Of a DNA stretch of 61,921 bases, positions 9,329 through 18,400 are shown piece after piece. Under the pieces are notes generated by a model, which saw nothing but the letters and a program-made list of their open reading frames with translations, made no database searches and was not told the origin of the DNA. The number at the start of each line of letters is the position of its first letter. Positions within the stretch are counted from its first letter, which is position 1. The stretch is taken from positions 1 through 61,921 of the forward strand of contig JAPLSA010000016.1 of NCBI GenBank assembly GCA_026398815.1, given 5' to 3'. The DNA comes from Gammaproteobacteria bacterium. GTDB lineage: Bacteria > Pseudomonadota > Gammaproteobacteria > Nevskiales > Nevskiaceae. Both the position numbers and the translations under genes were made by a program.

Positions 9329-10246
9329 GTGACTCCCAGCCTCTTCCAGACCGTCGGCGTGATCGGCAAGCGCCGCGATCCTCGTGTCACCGACACGCTC
9401 GGCCGGCTCTGCGCCCTGCTTCGCGAACATCGCCGCGATGTGCTGGTGGAAACCGAAACCGCTCGCCTGCTGCCGTCCGGCAGCTGCCCGACCGCCAGCC
9501 GCGAGGAACTGGCCAGCCGTTGCCAGCTGATCGTGGTGATCGGCGGCGATGGCACCCTGCTCGACGCCGGCCGCAGCCTCGCCAGCTCAGGCGTGCCAAT
9601 CCTCGGCGTCAACCAGGGCCGGCTCGGCTTTCTCGTCGATGTCCGCCCGGAGGACATGGCGGCCACGCTCGCCGCGCTATTTCGCGGCGAATACATTCGC
9701 GAGACGCGGCTGGTGCTGGAAGCCCGCGTGCGCCGCGCCGACGGCGGCTTGAGCCTGCCGTGGATGGCGGTCAACGACGTGGTGATCCGCAACCAGGCGG
9801 CGATCCGCATGGTCGAGTTCGCCACCTTCCTGGCCAGCGACGTCGGCGACGGCTGGGAGTTCATCAGCCAGCACCGCGCCGACGGCTTCATCGTCTCCAC
9901 TGCTACCGGTTCCACCGCCTATGCGTTGTCCGGTGGCGGGCCGGTCGTGCATCCGGCGCTGGCGGCGCTGGCGCTGGTGCCGATCTGCCCGCATACGTTG
10001 ACCGACCGGCCGATCGTGGTGCCGGCGTCACGCACCGTGCGCATCGTGCTGGGCGCCAACGAATCCGGCGCGACGATGACCTGCGACGGCCAGATCGGCA
10101 CCGCGCTGAGTCCGTCGGACGCCGTCGAAATCCGCCGTTCGCCGCAGGATCTGGTGCTGCTGCACCCGCGCCACTACAGCTACTTCGAACTGCTGCGCGA
10201 CAAGCTCGACTGGGGTCGCAACCCGGTCGGCATGCTCAAGAAATAG
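9329..10246 (+). CDS. nadK: NAD kinase NadK
   Basis: About 305 residues from GTG 9329; GTG 9299 is the alternative and neither has a good Shine-Dalgarno sequence. The NAD kinase motifs are complete: VVIGGDGTLLDAGR (GGDGT), GVNQGRLGFLVD, the TATGSTAYALSGGGPVVHP nucleotide-binding segment and a C-terminal CDGQ. It phosphorylates NAD+ to NADP+. It is transcribed divergently from hrcA, and a GATAAT -10-like hexamer lies at 9270-9275. recN begins 19 bp downstream, a conserved gammaproteobacterial pairing. Confidence 0.95.
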   Translation: MTPSLFQTVGVIGKRRDPRVTDTLGRLCALLREHRRDVLVETETARLLPSGSCPTASREELASRCQLIVVIGGDGTLLDAGRSLASSGVPILGVNQGRLGFLVDVRPEDMAATLAALFRGEYIRETRLVLEARVRRADGGLSLPWMAVNDVVIRNQAAIRMVEFATFLASDVGDGWEFISQHRADGFIVSTATGSTAYALSGGGPVVHPALAALALVPICPHTLTDRPIVVPASRTVRIVLGANESGATMTCDGQIGTALSPSDAVEIRRSPQDLVLLHPRHYSYFELLRDKLDWGRNPVGMLKK

Positions 10247-10265
10247 TCTCCACACCCCGACCCCC

Positions 10266-11942
10266 ATGCTGCGCAGCCTGCAGATCAAGAACCTCGCGAT
10301 CATCGACGAGCTGAACCTCGACTGGTCGACCGGCTTTCATGTGCTCACCGGCGAGACCGGCGCCGGCAAATCGATCCTGATCGACGCCCTGGGCCTGGTG
10401 ATCGGTCTGCGCGCCGATGCCGCGCTGGTCCGCGCTGGCGCCGACAAGGCCGAGGTGGCCGCCGAATTCTCCGTGGCCGATTGCGCCGCCGCCGCCGACT
10501 GGCTGACCGAGCGGGACCTGCGCGACGGCGACGACTGCATGATCCGCCGGGTCGTCCACGCCGAAGGCCGGACCCGCGCCTTCGTCAACGGCAGCGCCGT
10601 CAGCGCCACCGAACTGCGCGATCTCGGCGAGCGGCTGGTGGAAATCTTCGGCCAGGGCGAAAGCCGTTCACTGCTGATGGCCGATGCCCAGCGGCGCGCG
10701 CTCGACGAATCCGGCCGCTATCCGGGCCCGCTCGCGGCAGTCGCGGCCGCCGCCCGATCGGTACAGCAGATCGAAGCCGACATCGAAGCGCTGCGCAGCG
10801 TGCAGGGCCGCGATCCGGCGCAACTGGAGTACCTGCGCTTCCAGCTGCAGGAGCTCGATGCGCTGGCGTTGAGCGCCGAGGAACTGGTCGAACTCGATGC
10901 CGAGCACAAGCGTCTGGCCAACGCCGGCCGGCTGATCAACGAAGGCGATGGCGCCCAGCAGCTGCTGTACGGCGGCGAGTCCAGCGTCTACGACCAGCTG
11001 TCGCGGGCGCTGACGGTGCTGCACGGCCTGACGCCGCTGCACGAGGGTTTCGCCGAGGCCGAAAGCCTGGCGGCGGCGGCGCAGGCGCAGGTCCGCGAAG
11101 CGGCCGACGCAGTGCGCCGCCTGATCGAGCGCCTGGATCTCGACCCGGAGCGGCTGGCCGAGGTCGAAAGCCGACTCGGCGCGATCCACGATCTGGCGCG
11201 CAAGCACCGGGTGCGCGCCGACGAACTGGTCCAACGCCACGCCGAACTGCGCCAGGAGCTGGGTACGCTTGAAGACGCCGGCACCGCGCTGGCCCGCCTC
11301 GAAGGTCTTCGGGCCAAGGCGCTGAAAGCCTACGGTGCTGCGGCAGCAGCGCTGACCAGTGCCCGCCGGGCGGCGGCGACCACGCTGGCCGCAGCCGTGA
11401 CCGGCCGGGTTCGCGAGCTGGGCATGCCGAACGCCGAGTTCGTCGTGGCAGTGGAGCCGCTCGGCCGCGACCGACCGACGCTGCACGGCGCCGACGCGGT
11501 GCGCTTCGATTTCTCCGCCAACCCGGGCCAGCCGCCGCGGCCGCTGGCCAAGGTGGCGTCCGGCGGTGAGCTGTCGCGCATCAGCCTCGCGCTGCAGGTC
11601 AGCCTGCTGTCGGAGGAAGGCGCGGCGACGATGATCTTCGACGAGGTCGACGCCGGCATCGGCGGCGTCACGGCGGATGTCGTCGGCCAGCAATTGGCTG
11701 CGCTGGGCACGCACCGGCAGGTGCTGTGCGTCACCCATCTCGCCCAGGTCGCCGCCCGGGGCAACGCCCACTACGGCATCGCGAAATCGGTGGCCAACGG
11801 CCAGACGCGGACCTCGGTGCGGCCGCTGGATCACACCGCCCGCGTCGCCGAGCTGTCGCGGATGCTCGGCGGCGACGGCAGCGGTGGCAGCACCGTCAGC
11901 CTCGCCGAGGAACTGCTCGGCCGGGCCGCAACGCAGCGCTGA
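10266..11942 (+). CDS. recN: DNA repair protein RecN
   Basis: 558 residues, an SMC-like ATPase of normal length. Walker A is GETGAGKSIL near residue 31. Long helical segments rich in Ala, Glu, Leu and Arg form the coiled-coil arm (about 155-370). The C-terminal head carries the ABC signature KVASGGELSRISLALQ and Walker B TMIFDEVDAGIGG. RecN helps organise and join broken DNA ends during double-strand-break repair. No obvious LexA box is visible before it; it probably shares the nadK promoter. Confidence 0.97.
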   Translation: MLRSLQIKNLAIIDELNLDWSTGFHVLTGETGAGKSILIDALGLVIGLRADAALVRAGADKAEVAAEFSVADCAAAADWLTERDLRDGDDCMIRRVVHAEGRTRAFVNGSAVSATELRDLGERLVEIFGQGESRSLLMADAQRRALDESGRYPGPLAAVAAAARSVQQIEADIEALRSVQGRDPAQLEYLRFQLQELDALALSAEELVELDAEHKRLANAGRLINEGDGAQQLLYGGESSVYDQLSRALTVLHGLTPLHEGFAEAESLAAAAQAQVREAADAVRRLIERLDLDPERLAEVESRLGAIHDLARKHRVRADELVQRHAELRQELGTLEDAGTALARLEGLRAKALKAYGAAAAALTSARRAAATTLAAAVTGRVRELGMPNAEFVVAVEPLGRDRPTLHGADAVRFDFSANPGQPPRPLAKVASGGELSRISLALQVSLLSEEGAATMIFDEVDAGIGGVTADVVGQQLAALGTHRQVLCVTHLAQVAARGNAHYGIAKSVANGQTRTSVRPLDHTARVAELSRMLGGDGSGGSTVSLAEELLGRAATQR

Positions 11943-11952
11943 CCGACGCGCT

Positions 11953-12396
11953 TTACAGGCGCCGGCTGGACGCCTGCTTCAGGTGCGGGCAGTCCTTCTT
12001 CTGGCACTCGCCGTACATGATCAGGTTGTGCTCGATCAGCTTGAAGCCGAGCGAGTCCGCCTTTTCACGCTGGCGTTTCTCGATGATCTCGTCCTCGAAC
12101 TCGTCGACCCGGCCGCACTGCATGCAGACGATGTGATCGTGGTGATGGCCGCGCTCGAGCTCGAACACCGCGTGGCCGCCCTCGAAATGATGGCGGGTCA
12201 CCAGGCCGGCCGCCTCGAACTGCGTCAGCACCCGGTAAACCGTCGCCAAGCCGATGTCCTCGCCGCCATCCATCAGCCGCCGGTAGATTTCTTCAGCGGA
12301 CAGGTGGCGCGTCGGACTGTGCTCCAGCATCTCGATGATCTTGAGCCGCGGCAAGGTCACCTTGAGTCCCGCGTTGCGAAGATCCTGCGATTCCAT
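11953..12396 (-). CDS. fur: Ferric uptake regulator Fur
   Basis: 147 residues. The N-terminal winged helix (KVTLPRLKIIEMLEHS, HLSAEEIYRRL, GLATVYRVLTQFEAAGLV) is followed by the metal-binding dimerisation domain with HHDHIVCMQCGRVDEF and a second Cys pair (CQKKDCPH) for structural zinc. It represses iron-uptake genes when loaded with Fe2+. It is divergent from bamE, as in Pseudomonas, and its stop is 11 bp from the convergent recN stop. Confidence 0.97.
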   Translation of the reverse strand: MESQDLRNAGLKVTLPRLKIIEMLEHSPTRHLSAEEIYRRLMDGGEDIGLATVYRVLTQFEAAGLVTRHHFEGGHAVFELERGHHHDHIVCMQCGRVDEFEDEIIEKRQREKADSLGFKLIEHNLIMYGECQKKDCPHLKQASSRRL

Positions 12397-12469
12397 GAGG
12401 CTTTCCTTGAGCGAAATGAAGGCGATCAGCGCGCAAAACGCACGGAACGTGCCCTAAACGGCGTTGCGC

Positions 12470-12475
12470 TATTAT
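12470..12475 (+). promoter_or_regulatory. -10 element upstream of bamE
   Basis: TATTAT lies 29 nt before the bamE start codon in the short fur-bamE divergent region. The -35 match is weak, so only the -10 hexamer is claimed. Confidence 0.4.
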
Positions 12476-12503
12476 CGCATCTCGCTTTTCAGCCACAACC
12501 TAC

Positions 12504-12953
12504 ATGCGCCCGGCCATTCGTTCGATCTTTGCGGTCCTGCTGAGTTTCAGCCTGTCGGGCTGCTTCCTCGTCTACAAGCTGCCGACCCGTCAGGGCAACG
12601 TGATCGACCAGAAGCAGTTCGATCTGCTGAAGGTCGGCCAGACCCGTGAACAGGTGAAGTTCCTGCTCGGCACGCCGATCGCCACCTCGCCGTTTCGTAA
12701 CGATCGCTGGGACTACTTCGGCTATTACAAGGACCCGCGCGGCAAGGTCTCGACCCGCACGATCAGCCTCTATTTCGCTGGCGACAAACTCGACCGGATG
12801 GAGGGCGTGCAGATCGCCAGCCACAACGCGACGCCGAGCAGCCCGGACACGGCGAAGACCGCGAGCGATGGCGACGCCGCCGACACGAGCCCGGATGCCG
12901 CCACCAGCCAGGACCCGCTGGCCAAGGGTACGGAATCCAAGGGCAGCAACTAG
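12504..12953 (+). CDS. bamE: Outer-membrane assembly lipoprotein BamE (SmpA/OmlA)
   Basis: 149 residues. The signal peptide ends in the lipobox LSGC, with lipidated Cys20. The core shows the SmpA/OmlA pattern: QGNVIDQKQFDLLKVGQTREQVKFLLGTP, then RWDYFGYYKDPRG and LYFAGDKLDRMEG. BamE is a periplasm-facing lipoprotein of the BAM complex that folds outer-membrane proteins. The C-terminal 40 residues are a Ser/Asp/Ala-rich, probably disordered tail. It is divergent from fur and convergent with rnfH, overlapping it by 4 nt. Confidence 0.95.
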   Translation: MRPAIRSIFAVLLSFSLSGCFLVYKLPTRQGNVIDQKQFDLLKVGQTREQVKFLLGTPIATSPFRNDRWDYFGYYKDPRGKVSTRTISLYFAGDKLDRMEGVQIASHNATPSSPDTAKTASDGDAADTSPDAATSQDPLAKGTESKGSN

Positions 12954-13219
12954 CGGCCTGGGTTCGCCTTCCGGCGTGCCCGACTGCGGCGCGCCTGCTT
13001 GGGATCGGCCGCCAACGGCAGGCAGATTTCGATGCGCTCGCCGTCCGCGACGGCACTGTTCAGCGACCTGATCCGGCCGAACACCGTCGCCACACCGCCG
13101 TCCGGCACGGCCATATCGGCGGCAGACAGGGCATCGCGCACCGACGCCGTAACCGGCAACTCCACTGTCCGGCGAACGACGCTGCCGCCGGCGACCGCCA
13201 TCACCACGTCGACCCTCAC
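12950..13219 (-). CDS. rnfH: RnfH family ubiquitin-like protein
   Basis: 89 residues of the RnfH/RatB (UPF0125) family: [12 protein letters not shown] start, [17 protein letters not shown] and [39 protein letters not shown], a ThiS/MoaD-like beta-grasp fold with a basic tail. The exact biochemical role is unsettled. In most gammaproteobacteria ratA lies between rnfH and smpB; here no ratA reading frame exists in the 22 bp between the two start codons. Confidence 0.85.
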   Translation of the reverse strand: MRVDVVMAVAGGSVVRRTVELPVTASVRDALSAADMAVPDGGVATVFGRIRSLNSAVADGERIEICLPLAADPKQARRSRARRKANPGR

Positions 13220-13235
13220 GCTGCCTCCCTATAAT
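13208..13235 (+). promoter_or_regulatory. smpB: smpB promoter with perfect TATAAT
   Basis: A perfect -10 TATAAT spans 13230-13235. GTCGAC (13208-13213), a partial -35, lies 16 nt upstream. Transcription would start 6-7 nt after the -10, at or next to the A of the smpB ATG (13242), predicting a leaderless or nearly leaderless mRNA. The promoter overlaps the start of the divergent rnfH. Confidence 0.6.
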
Positions 13236-13241
13236 TGGACG

Positions 13242-13736
13242 ATGAGCCAACCCAAGCGTAGCGGGAAGAAGAAGGAAGCAGCAGCCGACCGCGACATCGC
13301 CCAGAACCGGCGCGCGCGCTTCGAGTATTTCATCGAAGACAGTTTCGAAGCCGGCATCGTGTTGCTGGGCTGGGAGGTCAAGAGCCTGCGGGTCGGCAAG
13401 GCGCAGATCACCGAAGCCTACGTGATCATCAAGGACGGCGAGGCCTGGCTGCTCGGCGGCCACTTCAATCCGCTGCTGTCGGCATCGACGCATGTCGTGC
13501 CGGACCCGACACGAACCCGCAAGCTGCTGCTGAGCCGCCGGGAAATCGATCTCTTGCGCGGCAAGGTCGAGCGCGCCGGCTACACCATCGTGCCGCTGGA
13601 CCTGCACTGGAGCCACGGCCGCGCGAAGCTGAACATCGGCCTGGCCAAGGGCAAGAAGCTGCACGACAAGCGCGGCACCGAAAAGGAGCGCGACTGGCAG
13701 CGCGAAAAAGGCCGCGCCATGCGGCACGACGCCTGA
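13242..13736 (+). CDS. smpB: SsrA-binding protein SmpB
   Basis: 164 residues. Conserved features are [32 protein letters not shown], the [20 protein letters not shown] barrel segment and the basic C-terminal tail [26 protein letters not shown], which mimics an anticodon stem in the ribosomal A site. SmpB carries tmRNA to stalled ribosomes. The start is ATG 13242 ([11 protein letters not shown]); an in-frame frame extends upstream but overlaps rnfH and lacks family similarity. It sits about 255 bp before ssrA. Confidence 0.97.
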   Translation: MSQPKRSGKKKEAAADRDIAQNRRARFEYFIEDSFEAGIVLLGWEVKSLRVGKAQITEAYVIIKDGEAWLLGGHFNPLLSASTHVVPDPTRTRKLLLSRREIDLLRGKVERAGYTIVPLDLHWSHGRAKLNIGLAKGKKLHDKRGTEKERDWQREKGRAMRHDA

Positions 13737-13972
13737 GTTCGCACCGTCGTCGAGCATCGCGCCGCACCTGCCCGCCGTATCCGCGCTGCCGGCATTCCGG
13801 GGCGCCCTCACCGCACCAGCATGGCGCGGATTACGCATTGAACCGCCCGTTCCCCAGGCCTTTATGGCCAACATGATTATGGATTCAGGCATCGAACCTG
13901 CGGTTGTCGCCGACCGATTGCCGAAATTCACTTTCCGGCGCGGCACTGCCCGGGAGGGGCAGAAACCGAGTG

Positions 13973-13981
13973 TGCTATCGT
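13973..13981 (+). promoter_or_regulatory. ssrA: ssrA promoter (extended -10)
   Basis: TGCTATCGT is an extended -10 (TG-n-TATCGT) ending 10 nt before the mature 5' end of the tmRNA at 13992, leaving room for a short leader removed by RNase P. No convincing -35 is seen. The rest of the 13737-13991 gap shows no gene. Confidence 0.55.
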
Positions 13982-13991
13982 CTGCCGACAC

Positions 13992-14168
13992 GGGGGTGAC
14001 ATGGTTTCGACAGTGACTGGAAACTCGACGTGCATGCCGAGGTGCTTTCTTCCTCGTAAAACTTGAAAGCAAACAAGCTAGTTGCGAACGACGCTAACTA
14101 CGCCCTCGCCGCTTAATCCCGGCGAGCGAGGTTGTTGGACGCGGGTTCGATTCCCGCCACCTCCACCA
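13992..14168 (+). ncRNA. ssrA: tmRNA (SsrA), unusually short one-piece form, tag ANDANYALAA
   Basis: The 5' GGGGGUG (13992-13998) pairs with CACCUCC (14158-14164), followed by A and an encoded CCA. The D-arm analogue GGUUUCGAC and a perfect T-arm (GCGGG/CCCGC around UUCGAUU, 14141-14157) complete the alanine tRNA-like domain. Pseudoknot 1 is present (CGAGG/CCUCG and GCUUUC/GAAAGC, 14038-14070). The tag frame 14084-14116 reads ANDANYALAA then TAA. The stop codon sits in the loop of a 6-bp hairpin, CUCGCC/GGCGAG. After that only about 14 nt separate it from the T-arm side, so pseudoknots 2-4 are missing; E. coli tmRNA is about 360 nt. CUCG (14024-14027) can pair with CGAG (14127-14130) as a minimal helix 2. 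Confidence 0.92.
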
Positions 14169-14174
14169 TTTCAG

Positions 14175-14205
14175 CGAAGGCCGCCTCGTGCGGCCTTTCG
14201 TTTTT
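14175..14205 (+). terminator. Rho-independent terminator of ssrA
   Basis: AAGGCCGC (14177-14184) and GCGGCCTT (14190-14197) form an 8-bp stem with a 5-nt loop, followed by TCG and five T residues (14201-14205). It ends the ssrA transcript 7 nt after the CCA. Confidence 0.85.
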
Positions 14206-14494
14206 CGGCCGCCGCTTGTGCGGCCGATCGTCGGGGCCCGGACGCCGGTTGACCTGCCGTCACATTTCCGTCGCCCGACGGTGGTCATGGTGCGCTTATT
14301 GCTAACGCGACTATCAAGATACCCGAACCTGAAAACCGGCCAATCGACAATGATTCTGTTGGGTTTATCGGTTTGCGCGCCGTCACCAGAATTCCCTATT
14401 CGCGCCGTATCGTGTGGCTGAACAATCGTTTCCATGGCTGCTTTTGCCTATCGGGACGCCAAACGAATGCAGGTCGAAAAGCTGCGCCGGGGAC

Positions 14495-14524
14495 TTGATG
14501 GCCACCGGTATCGATCGTCATAAT
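14495..14524 (+). promoter_or_regulatory. Candidate sigma-70 promoter of the lipid operon
   Basis: TTGATG (14495-14500) and CATAAT (14519-14524) are spaced by 18 nt, giving a predicted start near 14531 and a 30-nt leader before the ATG at 14561. The 14206-14560 stretch is visibly more AT-rich than its surroundings and holds no convincing gene. No clear Shine-Dalgarno sequence precedes the first gene. Confidence 0.5.
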
Positions 14525-14560
14525 TTTCCTTTTAACGGATGTTTTTGCTAAAGTAATTTA

Positions 14561-15379
14561 ATGACCGCCAATAATCTTGTTTTCATCGTCATGGACAGCT
14601 GCCGCTACGACAGCTACCAGCGCGCCAAACGGCCGAACATGGATCGCATCGGGGAGGGCTCGAAGCGGTACTCGTTCGCGTCGTGGACCAGCCCGTCGCA
14701 CTACACCTACCTGATGGGCATGATCCCGCACACGAGCCCGCAGGGCGTGTTCGCGTCGGAGGTCTACAAGAAGGATTTCTCGCTCTGGGTCGATCGCCTC
14801 GGCGTCAAGGACCTCTCGTTCAAGAGCTTCGTGCCGCAGTTGTCGCTGCCGCATGTGCTGCAGCAGAACGGTTACCGCACCTCGGCCAAGGTGTCGCTGC
14901 CGGTGCTGAACCCGTTCTCGCACCTGAACAAGCACTTCGACGACTACAAGCTGATGGCGAATCACAACGATTTCGCCGGCATGGTCAAGCAGATCGAATT
15001 CGACGAGTCGGAGCCGCAGTTCTATTTCCTGAACCTCGGCGAAACGCACTACCCGTTCATGCTCGATCCGAAGAACATGCCGCACATCTCCGGCGTGCAC
15101 GGCGTGTTCAAGCGTATGGACGACAACCTCGGCCAGGAAACCGAAGACAAGTTCTTCGATGACGAGCAGATGCGCGATCTGCACACGCAGCAGGTCCGCT
15201 GCGTGGAATACGTCGACGAAGTGCTCGATGCGCTGATCGCCAAAGCGCCGGTCGGCACCCATTTCGTGATCACCGCCGACCATGGCGAATGCTTTGGGGA
15301 AGGCGGCTATTTCGGCCATGGTCCGATCGTTCACGAAAAAGTGCTCGAAGTGCCGTTCCTGGAAGGCCGGAAGCGCTGA
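14561..15379 (+). CDS. Alkaline-phosphatase-superfamily (sulfatase-like) hydrolase
   Basis: 272 residues, compact for the family. The metal-binding VFIVMDSCRYDSY (Asp12) is followed by TSPSH, which aligns with the sulfatase C-x-P-S-R nucleophile motif but has Thr43 in place of Cys/Ser. It can therefore not be converted to formylglycine, pointing to a phosphodiesterase or phosphotransferase rather than a classical sulfatase. FVITADHGECFGEGGYFGHG provides the C-terminal metal ligands. No signal peptide or membrane helix is seen, so it is probably cytoplasmic. It is first in the PKS operon and ends 29 nt before the synthase start. A role in removing or transferring a head group is inference. Confidence 0.75.
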   Translation: MTANNLVFIVMDSCRYDSYQRAKRPNMDRIGEGSKRYSFASWTSPSHYTYLMGMIPHTSPQGVFASEVYKKDFSLWVDRLGVKDLSFKSFVPQLSLPHVLQQNGYRTSAKVSLPVLNPFSHLNKHFDDYKLMANHNDFAGMVKQIEFDESEPQFYFLNLGETHYPFMLDPKNMPHISGVHGVFKRMDDNLGQETEDKFFDDEQMRDLHTQQVRCVEYVDEVLDALIAKAPVGTHFVITADHGECFGEGGYFGHGPIVHEKVLEVPFLEGRKR

Positions 15380-15408
15380 TCCGTCGCGGCAAGGCGGGTG
15401 CGGGACAG

Positions 15409-18400
15409 ATGTCGATGAGTGCGGGGTCAGACGGGAGAGCGGCAGTGGTTCACGATAGCTTCGATGTATTCGGGCTTGCGCCTGCGGACGCATCCCATCC
15501 GGGCACCGCAGTGGCGACGGCCCGCGCTGGCGGAATCGGCCTGCTCGACCTCGAATTCAGCCGCGACGACGAACGCGCGTCCGCCTCGTTCGAACGCCTG
15601 CTGACCGCTACCGATGCCAGGATCGGCCTCCGCGTCGATCTCGGGCATTCGGCGCTGGCCGCCACCTTGCTGTCGGCTGCCGGCGATCGTCCGCTGACCC
15701 TGATCTTCACCGGCACGCCTGCCCAGCAGGCGTCGCTGGCGGCACAGCTGGCGCCCGGCGGCCAGCATCGCGTGCTGGCTGAAATCGTCGATGTCGCCCA
15801 CGTCGGCCAGCTGCCGTTTGCCCACCACGGCATCGTCGCCAAGGGTCACGAGGCCGGCGGCTGGGTCGGTGCCGACACCAGCTACATCCTTGCCCAGAAG
15901 CTGCTCGGCAAGACGGCGCTGCCGGTGATCATGCAGGGCGGCATTGGCGTGCACAGCGCTGCCGCGCTGCGGGCGATGGGCGCAGCCGGCGTGGTCTTCG
16001 AGGACCAGTTGCTGCTGCTCGCCGAATCGCCGCTGCCGGAAGCGCAGCAGAACGAGCTGGCGCGCCTGAACGGCGCCGAAACCCGCCTGTTTGGCGAGCT
16101 GATCGACCTGCCCTGCCGCGTCTACTCGCGGCCGGGTACCGCGCAGCTGAAGGCTGCCGATGCCGACAACAATGCGGTGGAAGCCGGTGATCTCGCAGTC
16201 GCCGACTGGCGCGCCCGGCTGACGGCCAACCTCGGCTGGAACGGCGGCGAGCAGTTCATGCCGATCGGCCAGGGCATCGGCATGGCGGCGACCTATCGCA
16301 GCCAGTACCGCAGCGTCGGCCGCTTCATCCAGGCGGTGCGCCGCGCCAGCACCCAGCACGTCAGCTCGGCGGTTGCCACCGGCTTCATGGCACCCGGCGG
16401 CGCGCTGGCAAAGTCGCACGGCACCACCTATCCGATCGCGCAGGGTCCGATGACCCGTGTCTCGGATTCCCCCGAATTCGCCTACCAGGTGTCGAAGAAC
16501 GGCGCGCTGCCGTTCCTGGCGCTGGCGCTGTACCGCGGCCCGCAGGTGCTGGAGATGCTCCAGCAGACCAAGGCGAAGATGACCCAGGCCGACGGCAGCG
16601 AACTGCCCTGGGGCGTGGGCATGCTCGGCTTCGTGCCGCACAGCTTGCGCGAAGAGCAGATCGCCGCGGTCTGGCAGTGCAAGCCGACCTACGCGCTGAT
16701 CGCCGGCGGCCGGCCCGATCAGGCCGCGCTGTTCGAGAAGGAAGGCATCCCGACCTACATCCACGCCCCAGCCCCGGCGCTGCTGCGCATGTACATCGAA
16801 CAGGGCGCCAAGCGCTTCGTGTTCGAAGGCCGCGAGTGCGGCGGCCACATCGGCCCGCTGGCGAGCTTCCCGCTGTGGGAGCAGATGATCGAAGTGCTGC
16901 TCGCCGACGTGAAGCCGGGCAGCGAAGCCGGCTACCACATCCTGTTCGCCGGCGGCATCCACAACGCCGCATCGGGCGCGATGCTCGCGGCGCTGGCCGC
17001 GCCGCTGGCTGCGCGCGGCATGAAGGTCGGCTGCATCATGGGCACGGCCTATCTGTTCACACAGGAAATCGTCGATTCGGGAGCCGTGGTCAAGGGCTTC
17101 CGCGACGCTGCGATCGCCTGCGACAAGACCGTCAATTTCGAGACCGGCCCGGGCCATTCAACGCGTTGCGTCGACACCCCGTTCTTCCGCGAATTCCGCG
17201 ACGCGCGCAAGGAACTGCTGCGCGAAGGCGTCGGTGCGGATGAGCTGCGCGACCGCCTCGAAGACATGAACATGGGCCGCATGCGCGTGGCCTCGAAAGG
17301 TCTGAACCGCGACGCCTCGGGCCAGATTGTCGAAGTCAGCGAAGCCGACCAGTACAAGGACGGCATGTTCATGATCGGCCAGATCGCGACCCTGCGCGAC
17401 GAGGTGATCACGCTCGACGCGCTGCATCGCGAAGTGACCGAGGGCGGCATGGCAATGCTGCACGCGGTGGCCAGCACCAAGGCTGCCCGCAAGCAGGAAG
17501 CGAAGCCGTCGGACATCGCCATCGTCGGCCTCGGCACCCTGCTGCCGAAGGCGACGCTGGCCGACAAATACTGGGAAAACATCCTCGACCAGGTCTGCGT
17601 GATCGGCGAAGTGCCGAAGGATCGCTGGGACTGGAAGATGTACTTCGACGCCGACCGCCGTGCGCGCGACAAGGTCTATTCGCGCTGGGGCGGCTTCCTC
17701 GACGAAGTAGCCTTCGACCCGATTTCCTACGGCATTCCGCCGAAGTCGATGAAGTCGATCGACCCGATGCAGCTGCTGACGCTTGAAGTTGCGCGTCGCG
17801 CGCTCGCCGACGCCAGCATGGCCGATGGCGACTACGACCGCGAGAACACCACCATCGTGCTCGGCGCCGGTGGCGGTCTCGGCGATCTCGGCACCCAGTA
17901 CGCGGTGCGCGCAGAACTGCCGCGCTTCGTCGACATCGACGACAAGACGGTCTGGGAACGCTTGCCCGAGTGGACCGAGGAATCGTTCGCCGGCACGCTG
18001 CTGAACGTCGCTGCCGGCCGGGTCAGCAACCGCATGGACTTCGGCGGCCTGAACTTCACCGTCGATGCCGCCTGCGCCTCGTCGCTGGCGGCGATCTCGA
18101 TCGCCGTCAACGAACTGGAAGCCGGCCGCAGCAACGTCGCCATCGCCGGCGGCATCGACACCGTGCAGAGCCCGTTCGGTTTCCTGTGCTTCTCCAAGAC
18201 CCAGGCGCTGTCGCCGGACGGCAAGCCGAAGACCTTCGACCAGAACGCCAACGGCATCGCGATCAGCGAAGGCCTCGCCGTGGTGGTGCTGAAGCGCCTC
18301 GCCGACGCCGAAGCCGCCGGTGACCGCATCTATGCGGTGATCAAGTCGGTCGCCGGCTCCAGCGACGGCCGCGCGCTCGGCCTGACCGCGCCGCGCCCGG

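Noticed and set aside
14141-14168. Possible attachment site at the ssrA 3' end for a genomic island carrying the lipid cluster
   Set aside because: ssrA ends are common integration sites, but I found no second copy of the 3' end and no integrase gene in the window.
14094-14435. 113-residue minus-strand frame containing WWRWRESNPRP
   Set aside because: It is the reverse complement of the tmRNA 3' domain and terminator; this peptide is a familiar false gene call over tRNA-like sequence.
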